A stretch of DNA of 64,000 nucleotides, taken from the NCBI GenBank assembly GCA_032716605.1, contig CM064492.1:54606364-54670363 (forward strand). Direction: 5' to 3'. The notes beneath the pieces are model-generated. The model was given only the letters and a program-made list of their open reading frames with translations, was not told the DNA's origin and did no database searches. A program made the translations under genes and the position numbers. Below are positions 36,587 through 48,599 of this stretch, in pieces. This stretch comes from Paralithodes platypus (taxonomy: Eukaryota; Arthropoda; Malacostraca; Decapoda; Lithodidae). The stretch's first letter is position 1; each line of letters opens with the position of its first letter.

Positions 36587-39195
36587 GATGGTGGGTTTGG
36601 TGGTGTTGGACGCTTCGCCGGCTGGCTGGTGTGGGCCGAAGACTGGCCCTGCCCCGGCTTATACTGGCCGCGTCCCCTCTGTCCTGAAAACCCTCTCTGT
36701 CTATGCCTGAACTGACCCAGGGGGGATTGGGAGGACTTAGGCGGAAGAAACGGCTTAGAACCCCCTGGCTGAGCTTTAGTAGGAGGCTTAGGTTTGGGGA
36801 AGTTAAATGCGGGTTTCTTAGCCTGTGCGGGACTGTGCTTCACGGCCTGTGCCATGTTAAACACTGTTCGCCATACATCAGGGGACATTAAAGAAGGTGT
36901 AAGTACTGGGGACATTACCACCTGGTTAGCAATGCGATCAGGCAGCTTGCGAACTAATGACATCCTAAGATCCTGTCGTGCTCGCACCGCCTCAAGTAAG
37001 GCTGTGCGTATGTCACCTAAGGATTGAATCGACGACTGAAGAATCAGACGCCGGGATAACTCAACTGATCTTCGAGCATCCGCGTCTGCGATTGCCTGAG
37101 TAGACCTGAGTAAAGACTTAGCCACCTGTTGAGAAACTATGTACTGTGAAAACAGGCGGAAAGCTTTTCCCCTTAGCCTAAATTCTCTGTCTAGGTGAGA
37201 AGGGGTAGGGGTAATGAATGGTTCCTTTAGTTCACAAAGATTAATCTTAGGGGCAGCTAAAAAAGAAAATAAAGCTGACGGAACTCCGCCGGCAGAACCT
37301 ACCGGCATGGAGAACCATGAATGTGTATCCTGAGGGATCTGGTGGGAAGATTTAGAAGTGAAAGTGGTTGCAAAGTTTTGAGCCTCTACCTCCCAATCCA
37401 CCCAAGGTCCTGGTCCCAACTGTCCCACCTTCAACACTGGATTAGCTGTCTCGTCTGTGACGGTCTGTAAATCTAGTTCAGGAGTAAGAGCCGACAGAGC
37501 CTTAATATCATTAAACCCATCCAGCTTAGACCAGTCTGAAAAAAGTTTTGAAGCTGAGGCAGGGGGTAAAGCAGGCTTAGATGCATAAACAAAATAATCC
37601 TGATGATAATAACTAGGTATAGCCTTGATATTTACGTCCAAAACATTACCCAAGGCATCCAATGCCCTTAATTTCTTAGACTTATTTCCCTGGATAAACC
37701 ACTCACGTGGTACCGGGAGTTCCCCTGACAAGGTAGGCTGGGCAAGCTCTGGCTTAGAGGGGTTCAAAGGGACCCATGACTCGTCTGGCCCATAAAGCAG
37801 GGGCATAGCTACCTTTCTAAGAGGCGCTTTGTCTAGAGGGGGTGGATTAACATCCGTAATGACCCTGACATTTGACGTAGTGAATGCCGCCGTAGCTGGC
37901 TTAGAGCTCCCTGCCGGTGACAGAGTAGGAGGGTTAGGAATCTTAGATAAATCGATTGACGTTATCAGAGGCCGTACCGCAGAACCTGTCAAGGGAGCCC
38001 CCAAGTCCATTGTGGGGTTTTCTCGTTGTTGATTAAAGAATTTTGATAGAGCATGAGTAAGTAACCCATCAATTTCTTGTGCTGTAACAAACTGGTTAGA
38101 TGCAGAACTTTCAGGTGAATCAGTATTATCATGGGCGGCGTCCAGGCCTGAGCCTGACCCTTGTCCCTCCCTATCTGAAATTAATGACACTTCATCTTGT
38201 TCCTCCCGATCCTCCTGAGAAGACCCTGCCGAGGCAGGGGCACCTTGTTTCCAAGATAAATCAGGGATAGAGGATGGGGTCGCCGCGTCCCTGTGGACAT
38301 CGGCTACTGTGTGACTCGTATGAGTCGGACGTGGATGGTCAGACCCTGGCTGAGCAAACCGCCAAACACCGAGGCTCTGGCCTACGCTCTCTTGAGAGTC
38401 TGAAACATTCTCAATTATTGAATTTCCTGAACTTTCCGTTTCTAGGGTTAAAATATCAATAGGTAAATCTTGTTTAGGGACAGGCGCTTCACTATACTCT
38501 GAGGCTGTAACAGAAACATTTTCAGGTGTAGAGGTACGATGAGATGCACTAGACTTAGTAGAATGACGAGAGGACTTCTTATGGGAATCCTTTTTGGAGG
38601 ATTTGTGGCTACGGTGTGACCGCGAACTAGACCTAGGTTTGGAAGAATCACCACCATGGCCACTGGGGGAAGCTTCAGTCTTACACTTCTTACTAGCCGG
38701 GGAAGAGGCCCGACTTGAAGACCGTTGTCTGAGGGGTGACCTTGACCTCGATCTCGCCTGCGACGAGGAGGTGGCTGCCGGGGGAGTAGGCTCTCTCGGG
38801 CGTTTAAACGTATCCACAGACGATACAGAACCCTGGCTAGTCTCTGTCGGCTTAAAACCCGTTACTCTAGAGGTACGTTTAGGGGGAGGGTGCTCTGACA
38901 GCAACTTATCCCAAAGTGGGACGTTGTCACATTGAAGTGACTTATGTGCGACAATGGTAGTATAGGCCGACATTTGTTGTCTGACCTCTCTCAACGCTAC
39001 CGCCGCGGTCTTGTCATTGTCACACAGGACTTTATTGGCTAATTGGGAGCAAAATGAACAATTAAGTGTAACCCAGAGACCCCTTGAACGGTCTAGACAT
39101 CTAACACACCTTATGCAAAGGGTATGCGCAAAAATTGGGATACCCGCGCAAGTAGGGGTAATGCACAGGGCAAAAACTGGGGCCACATTAGCCAT
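36577..39195 (-). CDS. DIRS-B gag-like protein (B2)
   Basis: 872 residues, same domains as in B1: Cys/His head (ALCITPTC...HTLCIRCVRC...NCSFC), SR-rich region (QARSRSRSPLRQRSSSRASS), central conserved domain, RG/Q-rich tail (GQRGRGQYKPGQGQ). It ends tca aaa aac taa. One cysteine-cluster neighbour differs (VTLNCSFC for VMHNCSFC). Most changes from B1 fall in the low-complexity N-terminal half, and the central domain is nearly constant, which suggests purifying selection until recently. Confidence 0.88.
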   Translation of the reverse strand: MANVAPVFALCITPTCAGIPIFAHTLCIRCVRCLDRSRGLWVTLNCSFCSQLANKVLCDNDKTAAVALREVRQQMSAYTTIVAHKSLQCDNVPLWDKLLSEHPPPKRTSRVTGFKPTETSQGSVSSVDTFKRPREPTPPAATSSSQARSRSRSPLRQRSSSRASSPASKKCKTEASPSGHGGDSSKPRSSSRSHRSHKSSKKDSHKKSSRHSTKSSASHRTSTPENVSVTASEYSEAPVPKQDLPIDILTLETESSGNSIIENVSDSQESVGQSLGVWRFAQPGSDHPRPTHTSHTVADVHRDAATPSSIPDLSWKQGAPASAGSSQEDREEQDEVSLISDREGQGSGSGLDAAHDNTDSPESSASNQFVTAQEIDGLLTHALSKFFNQQRENPTMDLGAPLTGSAVRPLITSIDLSKIPNPPTLSPAGSSKPATAAFTTSNVRVITDVNPPPLDKAPLRKVAMPLLYGPDESWVPLNPSKPELAQPTLSGELPVPREWFIQGNKSKKLRALDALGNVLDVNIKAIPSYYHQDYFVYASKPALPPASASKLFSDWSKLDGFNDIKALSALTPELDLQTVTDETANPVLKVGQLGPGPWVDWEVEAQNFATTFTSKSSHQIPQDTHSWFSMPVGSAGGVPSALFSFLAAPKINLCELKEPFITPTPSHLDREFRLRGKAFRLFSQYIVSQQVAKSLLRSTQAIADADARRSVELSRRLILQSSIQSLGDIRTALLEAVRARQDLRMSLVRKLPDRIANQVVMSPVLTPSLMSPDVWRTVFNMAQAVKHSPAQAKKPAFNFPKPKPPTKAQPGGSKPFLPPKSSQSPLGQFRHRQRGFSGQRGRGQYKPGQGQSSAHTSQPAKRPTPPNPPSKN
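36580..36586 (-). promoter_or_regulatory. Putative -1 frameshift heptamer A AAA AAC (B2)
   Basis: Identical to B1 in sequence, phase and position directly before the gag TAA (36577-36579). Confidence 0.75.
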
Positions 39196-40995
39196 GACAG
39201 AGACTGGTGTGAGGAAACTACCGCCGGGTCTGTATTGGTCCGCCGGAGCTCAGCTCTGGAAAAATAAAGAAAAATTTCCAGGAATTAATGCTCATAAGGT
39301 TAACCCAAGTGTTCGCATACAAGTGTTAATAACCCGCCGGGTAACGGGATGCAAAGACACAGCTAACACATCTCGCTACGCGGCTGGGTGTAAAGAGGCT
39401 AAACAAATCTTCTTAGCTAAAGAACATGAAGAATACCCTCTGATATAATGGTCCAGTATGGCACTTATAGTCTGTAGGAGGTGGTGACTGTCTCAAGATT
39501 CAATTTTGTAACAAAGCCCCCCCTCATAAAGACGCCGGCCCTTGAAATATTTTAGTAGAATAGCCCAGGGCAGGAATATACGAGATCTGATTTTTTAACG
39601 AATTGTCCCAAACGATCGTCGTAAAAATAGAAGGCGGCGATACTGAAAGTATCACCCAATTAAGGTTAATCGAAATTGAATTTGTTTATAAATTCCTTAG
39701 TTCCTCCACTTAGGGGCACCCGCCGGGTGTGGGAATCGATTTGGTTAAACCTCACTGATCCTTCAATTGCCGTAAGAGTAAAGGCAGCGATACACAGAGT
39801 ATCACTCAAATGGATTGGTTAACTATAAGAGACCTAAGTCGTTTTATCCCACCCTGCTCAGGTGCACCCGCCGGGTGAGAAGTCTAAAAGTTAACCCCAC
39901 AAGTTCCTGACCCCACTTCTTTGTAAAAGATCGCCGGGGAGGAACGCCTAAACAACAGCTAGGTTTTCCATGTGGTTGTCGTAAACCAGGTAGAAAAACC
40001 TATAAAAAACGAGTGTTCTCAAGAACGTCGTTTCTTTATATATATCTAAATATATATGTAAGGATGGGTACAGCCATCCCGCCGGGAATTTTAAAGGAGG
40101 CCTGAAACCAGGCACCCACAGAGACGCAGTCCTGGAGAGCCACAGACACCTCCCCACGCCGGGGAACCAGCCAGAGTTAAAAACCACGTGTGGCCCAACA
40201 CTGCTCATCGGTCAGGATTTTTCATGGTGAAACCGAGAAAAACCCGCCGGAAGGCAAACCCCACCCTGAACAGACACCATCTGAACAATACGACACGAGG
40301 AGAGACACGCACGACTAACCAAGGTCACAACATAATCCGTGGAATTAGCCAATACACAACTAAACCAGGAAACAAATATAGTCCGAGGAATTAGCCAATA
40401 CACAACTAAAACCCGGATACACATGACACAGTAGGGCATATTTAAAAATAAATAATAACACTAGACATGTGGCAAAGCTACGAGCGGCTGGCTAGGCCTA
40501 GGTAGACGGCATGAAAATAGTTGAAATATAAACACACACTGGAATATCACAACAGGAACCACCGCCAACACACCACCGAAGCGATAACTTCCCACCCCGG
40601 GAAGCCTGACACAGACCCAGAAAAAACTTCACTAAGTGAAGAAAAATACGCTGGGAACGTCAGCAAACACACAGCTTACCTCATCAGAAGGATAAAAGGC
40701 AGCAATAATTAACGCGTAATGAAAGCCGCCTGCATCACCAACTAACACAACGGTGAAAAGTTCACGTGTCCACAACAGGACCACGAGGGTACATCCGAAA
40801 TAGATGCCCCATACATACGACCCAAAATACACTGCACTGCGGGCAACCAGCCCAGGACACTCCTGCTACGCCTATCCTAACCTTACTCGATACATCCCAG
40901 AGTAAACAAATGAGAAAAAACTCACTAGGGACGCAACGAATGCGGAACCAGCGGAGCCTGAAAGGTACGTCCGGGCAGGCTGAGCGCAGAGCAAA
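39196..40995 (-). other. DIRS B2 leader
   Basis: Non-coding, colinear with the B1 leader. Near-palindromic CACCCGCCGGGTG lies at about 39717 and 39865, AACCCGCCGGGTAA at about 39332, CCCGCCGGG at about 40079 and GATCGCCGGGG at about 39930. It contains an AT repeat (TATATATCTAAATATATATG, about 40037) missing from B1. Confidence 0.72.
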
Positions 40996-41305
40996 GAAGG
41001 AGGAATGACGCCTGATTCAGCGTCTGGTCAGAAATCCACACAAGTACATCCACGATATGATGGAAAGCTTATTGGATAGTTATTCTTATTTTCTTTTTGT
41101 TTTTATTTTTTACGAAGTTTTTTCGTAGTGAGAACCCAATTCATAATGACTGAAGCCATGAGTGAGGTCGCGTGCGCTCATGATGAAGGCTCCTCAGTTT
41201 TTAAATGCTCTGCGCGGTAGATTCAAACTACGGCGGATTAGTGTTTGAAGAGGATGCCTTATGTAATAGGCATGTTCGTCAATGATGGAGGGGCCACTAA
41301 TAAAT
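40996..41305 (-). repeat. DIRS B2 left ITR
   Basis: Ends ...CCACTAATAAAT at 41305; inverted partner of about 32649-32958. Confidence 0.9.
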
Positions 41306-41390
41306 AGTAGGTTTCCCTATTTGGTAGGTTGGGAGGTACGTCAAACCTCCCAATTTGTTAGTAGTCTTGGCAAATCCAACGTCAAGGCTG
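41306..41390 (-). repeat. DIRS A2 internal complementary region
   Basis: AGTAGGTTTCCCTATTTGG and GGGAGGTACGTCAAACCTCC (complement of the right extension) are followed from 41353 by ATTTGTTAGTAGTCTTGGC, the complement of the left end at 48901. Non-coding to 41742. Confidence 0.85.
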
Positions 41391-41742
41391 CATAACAAAT
41401 AGGAGGAGGACATCCAAGCCCAACATACCAAAAAAAACAATGCATAAAACAAAATTATGAATGACAAAGACACAATTTAAACAAGAGAGTTTAATAAAAG
41501 AGTGAAAAACTGAGGAGTAGCTAAAAAGAACAGTTTTAACACATGCCCTTCATTCATAGTAATGCAAAAACATAGACTTGTCTTAAACCAAAAAGGTACT
41601 GTACCCAAAATCCCTTTTCTTCCAAAACCAACAAAAACATTGAACACAATAACAAAACACAATTTTCAATGTGGCAAAAACACTTATGTACTGTAACAAT
41701 ACATAATCCCAAACTTGCAATCAAGTGTTGCAAACCCGTACT

Positions 41743-41759
41743 CCCCCCCCCCCCCCCCC
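41743..41759 (-). other. G-run after the A2 YR stop
   Basis: C17 on the plus strand, about 68 bases after the YR stop on the sense strand. Confidence 0.88.
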
Positions 41760-41827
41760 TTTGTCAAATAAAACAAAGGAAAAGAACTAGGGACAAGGGG
41801 GGAAGACCAGGTATCTTCGCCAGAGCA

Positions 41828-43100
41828 CTAGGAAACACGACCCCCGAGAGCCATCACCGGCCGAGGGGGTCGAACACCGGACATGGAGAGGTAGGAGGAG
41901 ATGAAGGAATTGATAGAAGACCACAAAACCGCCAAGGCGATGTCAGGTAAGGATCGACTTTGCAGGAACCGGAAGGAGGCAGCAACGGATCGCACATCGT
42001 GCGCAGAACCCCTACAAACAGGGTTACTGGCACGAATGGTCCGACAAATGTGGCGTCCCATCTGCACCTGCGAGAGCCTCCCACCTGTCCGAGGAGACAC
42101 CCACACAGCAGTACCCGAAGGCGGCGCCACAGACGCAACAGAGGAGTGCAAGGCTGACACCGGGCACAAAACATGGCGAGTATGCCCACGCTGGAAAGCC
42201 TGGACGGTGAAAGGCTGGAAAACGTGGGTCTCCCTCTCATTCGTGGCAACAAAATGAGGGGAGGAGGCGAACGTGACGCCATGCAAGGACGGGGAGAATC
42301 GCACGCAGTCCCGGGGCCGCGACAATGCCGCTAGTGCAGACACCCGATCCCCAGTGGTCAGAGCGACAAGGAAGAGTGTTCGCCCGAGCAACGGAACCGG
42401 TGTAGCGGCCCGGGTATACGTGGGTGAAGCCAGAAGGTCCAGAGCCCGCCCCAGATCCCACTGTGGAGGGACCTGGCGCGGAGGCGGGCGTTCCCGGAAG
42501 GCAGCCGTCATGAAGGAATCCAGCTCCTGCGGCGGAACGACCAGCCCAGCGACGGACTCAAAGACCCCCTGGACGGCAGACAAGTGGTTACGTATAGCGT
42601 CGACGTGAAAGTGACGTGTACGGAAGAGGTGAAACAAGGAGTGGAGGACGAGGGAAAGAGAGCCAACTGTCTGGCGAGTGTCCAGTACCCACCTAGTAAA
42701 AGACCTCCAGCGGTACCCGTAAGTCCCCCAAGGAGAAGGCGGCCAGGAATGCTTCAGGAATGCAGTCAGGTTCCAGCCGTGGACTGGGAGCCACCGTGCC
42801 TCATGAACATTCACGATGCGAAGGCCAACGAGGTCCGCAGGGCCCCAACCTAGCTCAAGTGGAAGTCGGAGACAGGTAGAGGGACCGGACTCGGGCACCA
42901 CCGCGTCAACCGGGCGTACCAAGCCCGTGCCGGCCACAGAGGCGCGAGTAGCCAGACGCCGCCGCGGTACAGCCGCAGCCTCGCGAGGACTTTGCACATC
43001 AACAGTGCGTCTGGTGGCGGAAAGATGTATATCGACCGCCACCCGTTCCAGTCTACCATGAAAGCGTCCGGACCCCCCTCCGGAGTGCGAGGCCGGAGGG
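41828..43100 (-). CDS. DIRS-A tyrosine recombinase (A2)
   Basis: The frame 41828-43639 contains the recombinase in its last two thirds: SPWGTYGYRWRSFTRWV, VALTTGDRVSALAALSRP (Arg), GSAHDVRSVAASFRFL (His, Arg), LWSSINSFISSYLSM (Trp, Tyr). Its first third is the other frame of pol, so the real start is near 43100 and uncertain. Very GC-rich compared with DIRS-B. GDRVSAL replaces the usual RVSEL, so the acidic residue after the catalytic Arg is lost; the Arg itself is kept. It may or may not be active; its pol partner is not. Confidence 0.75.
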
Positions 43101-44717
43101 ATAGGTACTGAGGCAACTGGCGCGGCACCTCCGATGCGAACAAGGCGACCTCCGGAACACCCCCGGAAGCCGCGAGGTCGTCGAACACAGTCCGTTGCAT
43201 TGCCCATTCTACAAGAACGCCCTGTCCTCTCGACAGGGCGTCCGCCCACAGGGTGGCAGTCCCGGGCAGGGAGGAGGCATGCAAGGAGAAGGCGTGTCGG
43301 TTCGCGAGGAAGAACAACTCCACCGAGATCCCCAAGAGAGTCAATGACCTGGAGGACCCCCGCTTTAGGAAACAGTGGACAGCTGTCTGAGTGTCCATCC
43401 CGAAGGCCACCGACTTTCCCCGAAGGGCCAGCGCGTGGTCCCTCAGGAAGAACAAAGGAACCAACAGTTCGAGGGCATAGACGGGTAAGGGGAGGGAGAC
43501 CCACCCATCTGCCGGGAAGTGGACGTCCCAGGTTTGATTGGGAACAGCACCCTACCTCGCTCGACGCATCTGTGTCTACCCAGATCGTCGGCGGGGGGGG
43601 CGTTCCAGGCCACAGCCGTAGAGAGCGTGCCCCGAGCAACCCAGTGACCGAAGCGTCGGCGAACGGTATGCGGGAGCGGCAGGAGCCGAACCATAGGGGT
43701 CAACGGAAACACCTCGGGGCCCATGAGGAGGAGGCGGCGTAGCCTGAGGCTCCCTAAGGGAATGGGCAGAGCGGCCCAACGCAGCGAACCCACTAACGAG
43801 TTCCAGAGCCACCCCGGGAGGGAGACCGAGTGCAACACGGCGAAGACCTTCCGCCGAAGGTGCACCGCGTCCGGCAGACCCCGGGTCACCGTAGCGCCGG
43901 ACAAAACCCATGCGAGACCGACCCATGGCACGACACGCGACAGGGTCAAGCGTGACTTGGGAACATCGATGGGGAACCCCAACTGTGCGACGTGGCGAAT
44001 GACGGTGAGGGCGTCACGTACGGACAGTCCGAGGGCTTCGGAAACTATCAACCAATCGGCCAAGGAAAACAGGAGCTGGAGCCCGCTCCTGAGGAGAGGA
44101 CCCAGAGCCTGTCCCACCAGTGCGGAGAAGATCCGCGGCGCGATGTGGAAACCGAAGGGAAGGCCGGCGAACAGGAACACACGATCGGAAGTCCGAACGG
44201 CCAAGAATCACCGGAATCGAGGATGGAGAGGAACGAGCCAAGACGCATCCTGGAGGGCCAGCGACACTACCCACGGCAGAGGGCGCAGGGCCAGGCGTAC
44301 CTGGGGTACCGGCAGCATCCGAAACCGTGTGTGCACGATGCGCCCGGTGAGGGCCGACAGAGCCACCACCGGGCGCATCGCGTCGCAGTCCTACTTCGGT
44401 ACCAGAAAGACACGGGAGAGGAAAACCGGGTGACCGGCGGGCAACTCCCTCGACGATACCCTGCCCGTGCATGGATGTGAACACATGGGCCACCTCTGAA
44501 GAGATGGGCCGGCGTCGGTGACAAGAGCGGAGTGGGGGTCTGGACGTCCACCTCCAGGGGAGACCCCTCCGCGCAATCCGCCGCCCCCAACGTCCCTCGC
44601 GGCCACCGAGGGGCGCAAGGGCGAAAACAACCCGTGGGAGCTCCCGAGAGGAGGGGAGCGACCCGGGCGACCAGGCAAGAAGGAGAACAAGGAGACCGAC
44701 CCAGAGAACCTACACAT
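42850..44717 (-). pseudogene. DIRS-A pol (A2), frameshifted and with altered RT active site
   Basis: Three minus-strand pieces make up pol: 44391-44717 (upstream part, ends FLSRVFLVPK), 43443-44204 (FGFHIAPRIFSALVGQAL, then the thumb) and 42850-43464 (VPLFFL, GMDTQTAVHC, LWADALSRG, EVALFASE, FPPPDALLM). They lie in different frames, so indels separate them. The active-site segment reads LFSLADWLIV where related elements have YLDDW, so the first catalytic aspartate is gone. Much of the RT palm between 44204 and 44391 is not readable in any frame. Dead gene. Confidence 0.8.
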
Positions 44718-47160
44718 TGTTGTGACGTGGAGGTACCCCTGGTACGGTCCGTGCGGGCATGAGCGCCACGTTGACCTCCTCTACCCCCCCCCCCCCACCA
44801 ACTTCGTCGAAAAGGGCGGGCCACCCCAACCCCTGGCCGGCGCGGGGCTGACCCCGGCGAAGGGGCGGCCGGAAGTGGAAGGCCGGCCAGCCCCGACACG
44901 GCGGGGATGAAAAGGGGGCAAGAACAGAAGGGCGAGGCGGAACTGACGCACTGGCCTGGAACGGCCCTGTCCTGCGCCCGTGCATGGCGGCAGCACTTGC
45001 AGCAGCACCCCGAAGAGGACCGGCAGAAGGACGGGGTCTGAGAAGACCCCGCTCGCGACACAGCGCGTCATTGCGTGTCGTAAGCAGGGTCCGCCGATAG
45101 AGAAGCGTAGAGGCCCCAAGCATCCCGCGCAAAAAAGCCCCGACGGAGAGAGCGTAGAGTACAACAAACCCTGACGAATATCCAAGGGGGCTGTCCGGCA
45201 GAACGAGGACCGTACCGTCCGGCGTTGCCGAGTTGCCACGCACAAAACCGCCTTCAGCTCGGGAACCAAAGACACCGCGAGCCGAAGGGGGATCCGCCGA
45301 ACACGGCCCAAACCCTCGCGAAGATCGCCTGGTGCAGACGCCGCGATAAGCCGCAGGTGGCGAAGAGAAGTCTGGAGGGAACCAAAAGACAAGAGAAAAA
45401 GTTTGGCACCCACCGCCGCAAGGGAAAAACCCTGTCGACAGAGGACTGAACTGGGTGAGAGAAGAACGGGGTAGCAATAGAACAAAGTTCAAGAACGGGC
45501 GCGCTGAACCAGGACCAGAACGCGCCGTCCAACCCGCCGACAGACACAAGAGGAGGCAAAAGCAGTGATGACTCCGGGGGAGGGACTGAAGGAGAGCCGG
45601 CGACGGAACGGCCGGCGAAGTCGAAGGCCTCAGCAAACCAGGCCCCCAATGGGAGAGGGTGATCGAGCAAGATGGCTAAGCCAGGCGGACCGTCGTCGCA
45701 CAAACCCGTCCCATAGGAGGACAGTCCCGTCAACACAGCCAGGGACTGAACATCCTGAAGGATGTCCCGGCGCCTGAAGTCTGACCAGAGCGTAGGCCTG
45801 CAGAAGGGAGGTGGACCGTAGCAGGGGTAGGTAGGGTGAGGCGCTGAGGGTGTGTCACCGCCAAGAAGCGCGATAAGAGGGAGTCTTGCATCGACTCCAA
45901 GCGCCCGTCGATGCGTGACACAAGCCACCCCTGCATAGCCGACAATCGATCCGAGAGAGGCGACCCCCCCCCCCCCCCCCCCAGAATGGTCGGCCCGCAG
46001 GGGTGAGCGCGAGCGGGAGCGAGATCTACGACACGAACCAGCCGAGTCACGGCCCAAGGAAGGCGAGCGACCACGGTTGTGTCGCCGCTGAGGGACTCGT
46101 CCCTGAACACGAACGCCCGAGGGGGAAACAGCACCATCCCCCTCTTCCAGCTACACGTCAGCCCCTGAGAAAGGGGACCCCGAAACCACGCCTAGACCCC
46201 ACCGAGCCAAGAGGAGGGGTACCCCCGTGGCGAGACGGTAAGTGAAGGCCAGGGAGAGAAGAAGGAGGAGGAGCAGGACGACGGGAGTGGGAAGGCTGGT
46301 CGGGTGAAGAAAGGTCAGAAGGAGCCGCGGGGGGAAACAGAGCAAGGATCCCCGGGGCAGAGATAACAGGGCGGCCCGACACCGAGGCGGAGGAGGGAGG
46401 GACCGCCACCGTGGGACGAGACCGTGAAGGAAGAATAGGCACCGAAGCAGGTGAAGTAGGAGGAGAAGCAACTACATCCTGGTGGACCCTCCTGGACAGT
46501 GTAGGAGGAGGGAGCAGAGGGCCAGCTACAGCCTGAACCTCCACGTGCATAGAGGACAAAGGAAGAGGACGTCGTTCGAGCAGGGGAAGCGGGCGGAAGG
46601 TAGTAGAGCCCCGACCCGGAGAGGCCAGGGGAGGGCGCACAGGGGCAGAGCCGCTAACCCCGGCCGCAGGGCGAGAACCATGACGAGGGCGATGGGCGCC
46701 GTCAAGGCGATCAGGAGGACAACGAGGGGCAGGAGAGGACGGGCGAAGGCGAGCGAGAGCGTGGACGGAGCAGGGGATCCCCCCGACGATGTGACGACCG
46801 GCTGCGGGACCCAGGGGAGAGGCCCCGAGCAGGGAGAGGGCCAGGCGAACGGCCTTCAGTCGGGTCAGGGATACCCAGGGCGACGCGGATCCGGGCGGCA
46901 ACAAAGGCCGGGGAACGGTGGCCCACAGTCCAAAAGTGGCGGGAGACTATCGCCCACACCGACTGAAGGGAAGCAGAGGCCACTGCCGCCGCCGAGGAAC
47001 CAGGGCTATGGTGCACCACATCCACCAGGGCCAGACACGGGCCACACAGAGCAGGGAGGTAGGCCGTAGAGGACACACAGTGCGAGTGGCGCAAGCAGGA
47101 CATGTGGCTCTCCAAGCACGGGGAGCTACAACCATGGCGAAAGCAAGGCAGCCTACCTGC
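44710..47160 (-). pseudogene. DIRS-A gag (A2), several frameshifts
   Basis: Pieces in different minus-strand frames match the DIRS-D gag in order: the Cys/His head near 47020-47160 (LPCFRHGC, CLRHSHC, ALCGPC), Ser/Pro/Arg-rich stretches (46158-46904), the central domain (45254-46057: RPTLWSDFRRRDILQDVQSLAVLTGL, FWSWFSAPVLELC), and a degraded tail (44710-45636). A C run (45967-45982) and a C14 run (about 44787-44799) interrupt it. No complete frame remains. GC-rich throughout. Confidence 0.72.
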
Positions 47161-48599
47161 ATTGGAAGAACACACACCATAATCAGCACGTCGAAGGAGT
47201 AAGTGGAGAGAATGTCCAAGAAGAACCAGGGAAGGAGCATGGGGAAACATGAACACACATGCAAACAGGTATCCGTACTCACCCTAAACCGGGAGCACAG
47301 AGGTAGGTGAGTAGGGCGGGCGAGGTGGAAGAGCACTAGCAGAACCTGCAAAGATGGAGAAAGTGTTAACCACCACTCAACATCTTACATGCAGGGCCTA
47401 TAACACCAGTAAAGTGCACACACCAAGATAGTTTCAGGCAACAAGATGACATAAAAAAGGTCAACAGTGAAAGCCAACTATTACCGCAAATTTGCGGGCC
47501 AATGGAGGCATAACCGTACCGACACCACCCTCCCGCAAATTTGCGTGACCCCCCAGCGATCTCCGCAAATTTGCGGGGAGCCGAAATGTCCCAGAGGACC
47601 GAATCGAGCTCTCCGCAAATTTGCGGGACCAGCCGAGATGGTCCGGCGCCGAAAAAGCGAGAGGAGCGTCTAGGGAATACCAAAAAAGGCCACAAAAATG
47701 CGTCATCTCCTTTTGAACTCCCAAGCGATGATGGCCATCAAGCTGAGCAGTCTTCCTTGAATTTATCCTAACTCAACCGGTAAAGGGAGAGGCAAGGAAG
47801 ACACACCAGGGGAGAGGAGGCACATCCCCCAGGAACCACCCAACCCACAGAGATAGAGCAAAGCCCATGAGGAGAAGTGGCAGGGAGGGTGGTTTCGCAC
47901 AAACAGGGGCCCCCGTGGGGTACCCCTGGATTGGGCAAAAACACTATGAAAGGATGGAGGTGAAACAGGAAGAGAAAACAAAAACCAGTAAATGAAACTG
48001 GTGAGAAAAAGGGTGGCCTAGCCGTGAGCAGAGAATGTGTCAGGGGCGAAAAACCCTGTGGTGTGAAGGAGGGGCCCCCGTGGGGTACCCCTGGATTATC
48101 ACGAACCACCTGTCGCCCAGGCCCTTGAGACACAGTGAAGGCTCGAAAGGGGGGACTCGGGAATAACGCTAATAATGCGGCCGACACAAACTCTACAAAC
48201 AGCACCGCCACCAACGAAATCTCAGATTGTTTACCAACGGTACACCTAGGCTATGAAAAAATGAAAACTCATAGGGGCATAGCAATTCCTGAATGAGAAA
48301 ACGAGCTAGGCTAAAATAAGCTAAAAGCTAAACTATGCCCAGACTAACAGGAAAAAAGAATATGAAAAGAGAAAGAATGAAAAACATATACGAGGAACGC
48401 CAGGCGCCCCCGTACCTTCGGTAGGCTATTTCCACACGCGTCTCCATTATACACACTGAGGAGCCCATTTACGTGTGCCCTAGATCACGTAACATCTGTC
48501 TAACAAAAAAGAAGGCCAGATAAGCCGAAACGAACCTAAAACAGGGTGAATTGAAGGAGCACAACAAAAGCGGACTCAAGCAATGGAGCGCGTGAAAAA
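47161..48599 (-). other. DIRS A2 leader
   Basis: Non-coding, colinear with A1 (about 510-1940). Holds the palindrome array (47484-47626) and two copies of GTGGGGTACCCCTGGATT (about 47917 and 48081). A possible splice acceptor (pyrimidine tract, then GCAG) lies at 47160-47166, just before the gag head. Confidence 0.7.
47484..47626. repeat. Array of four CCGCAAATTTGCGG palindromes in A2
   Basis: Starts at 47484, 47533 (last G changed to T), 47563 and 47613; spacing 49, 30 and 50 bp, as in A1. Confidence 0.88.

Larger units (their letters stand above)
32609..41305 (-). mobile_element. Full-length DIRS-B retrotransposon, copy B2
   Basis: 8697 bp, same plan and orientation as B1 and almost the same sequence: right ITR with extension (32609-33100), ICR (from 33101), YR, pol, gag, leader and left ITR (about 40996-41305). 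All genes are open. It split the LINE target duplication, CCAAAT before and AGTAGG after, with no further duplication, and is the youngest insertion in this nest. With B1 it indicates recent activity of the family. Confidence 0.95.

Noticed and set aside
44510..46260. Plus-strand Arg/Gly/Pro-rich proteins over the A2 gag region
   Set aside because: Complement of GC-rich gag sequence; no conserved counterpart in DIRS-D, whose gag lies on the other strand.
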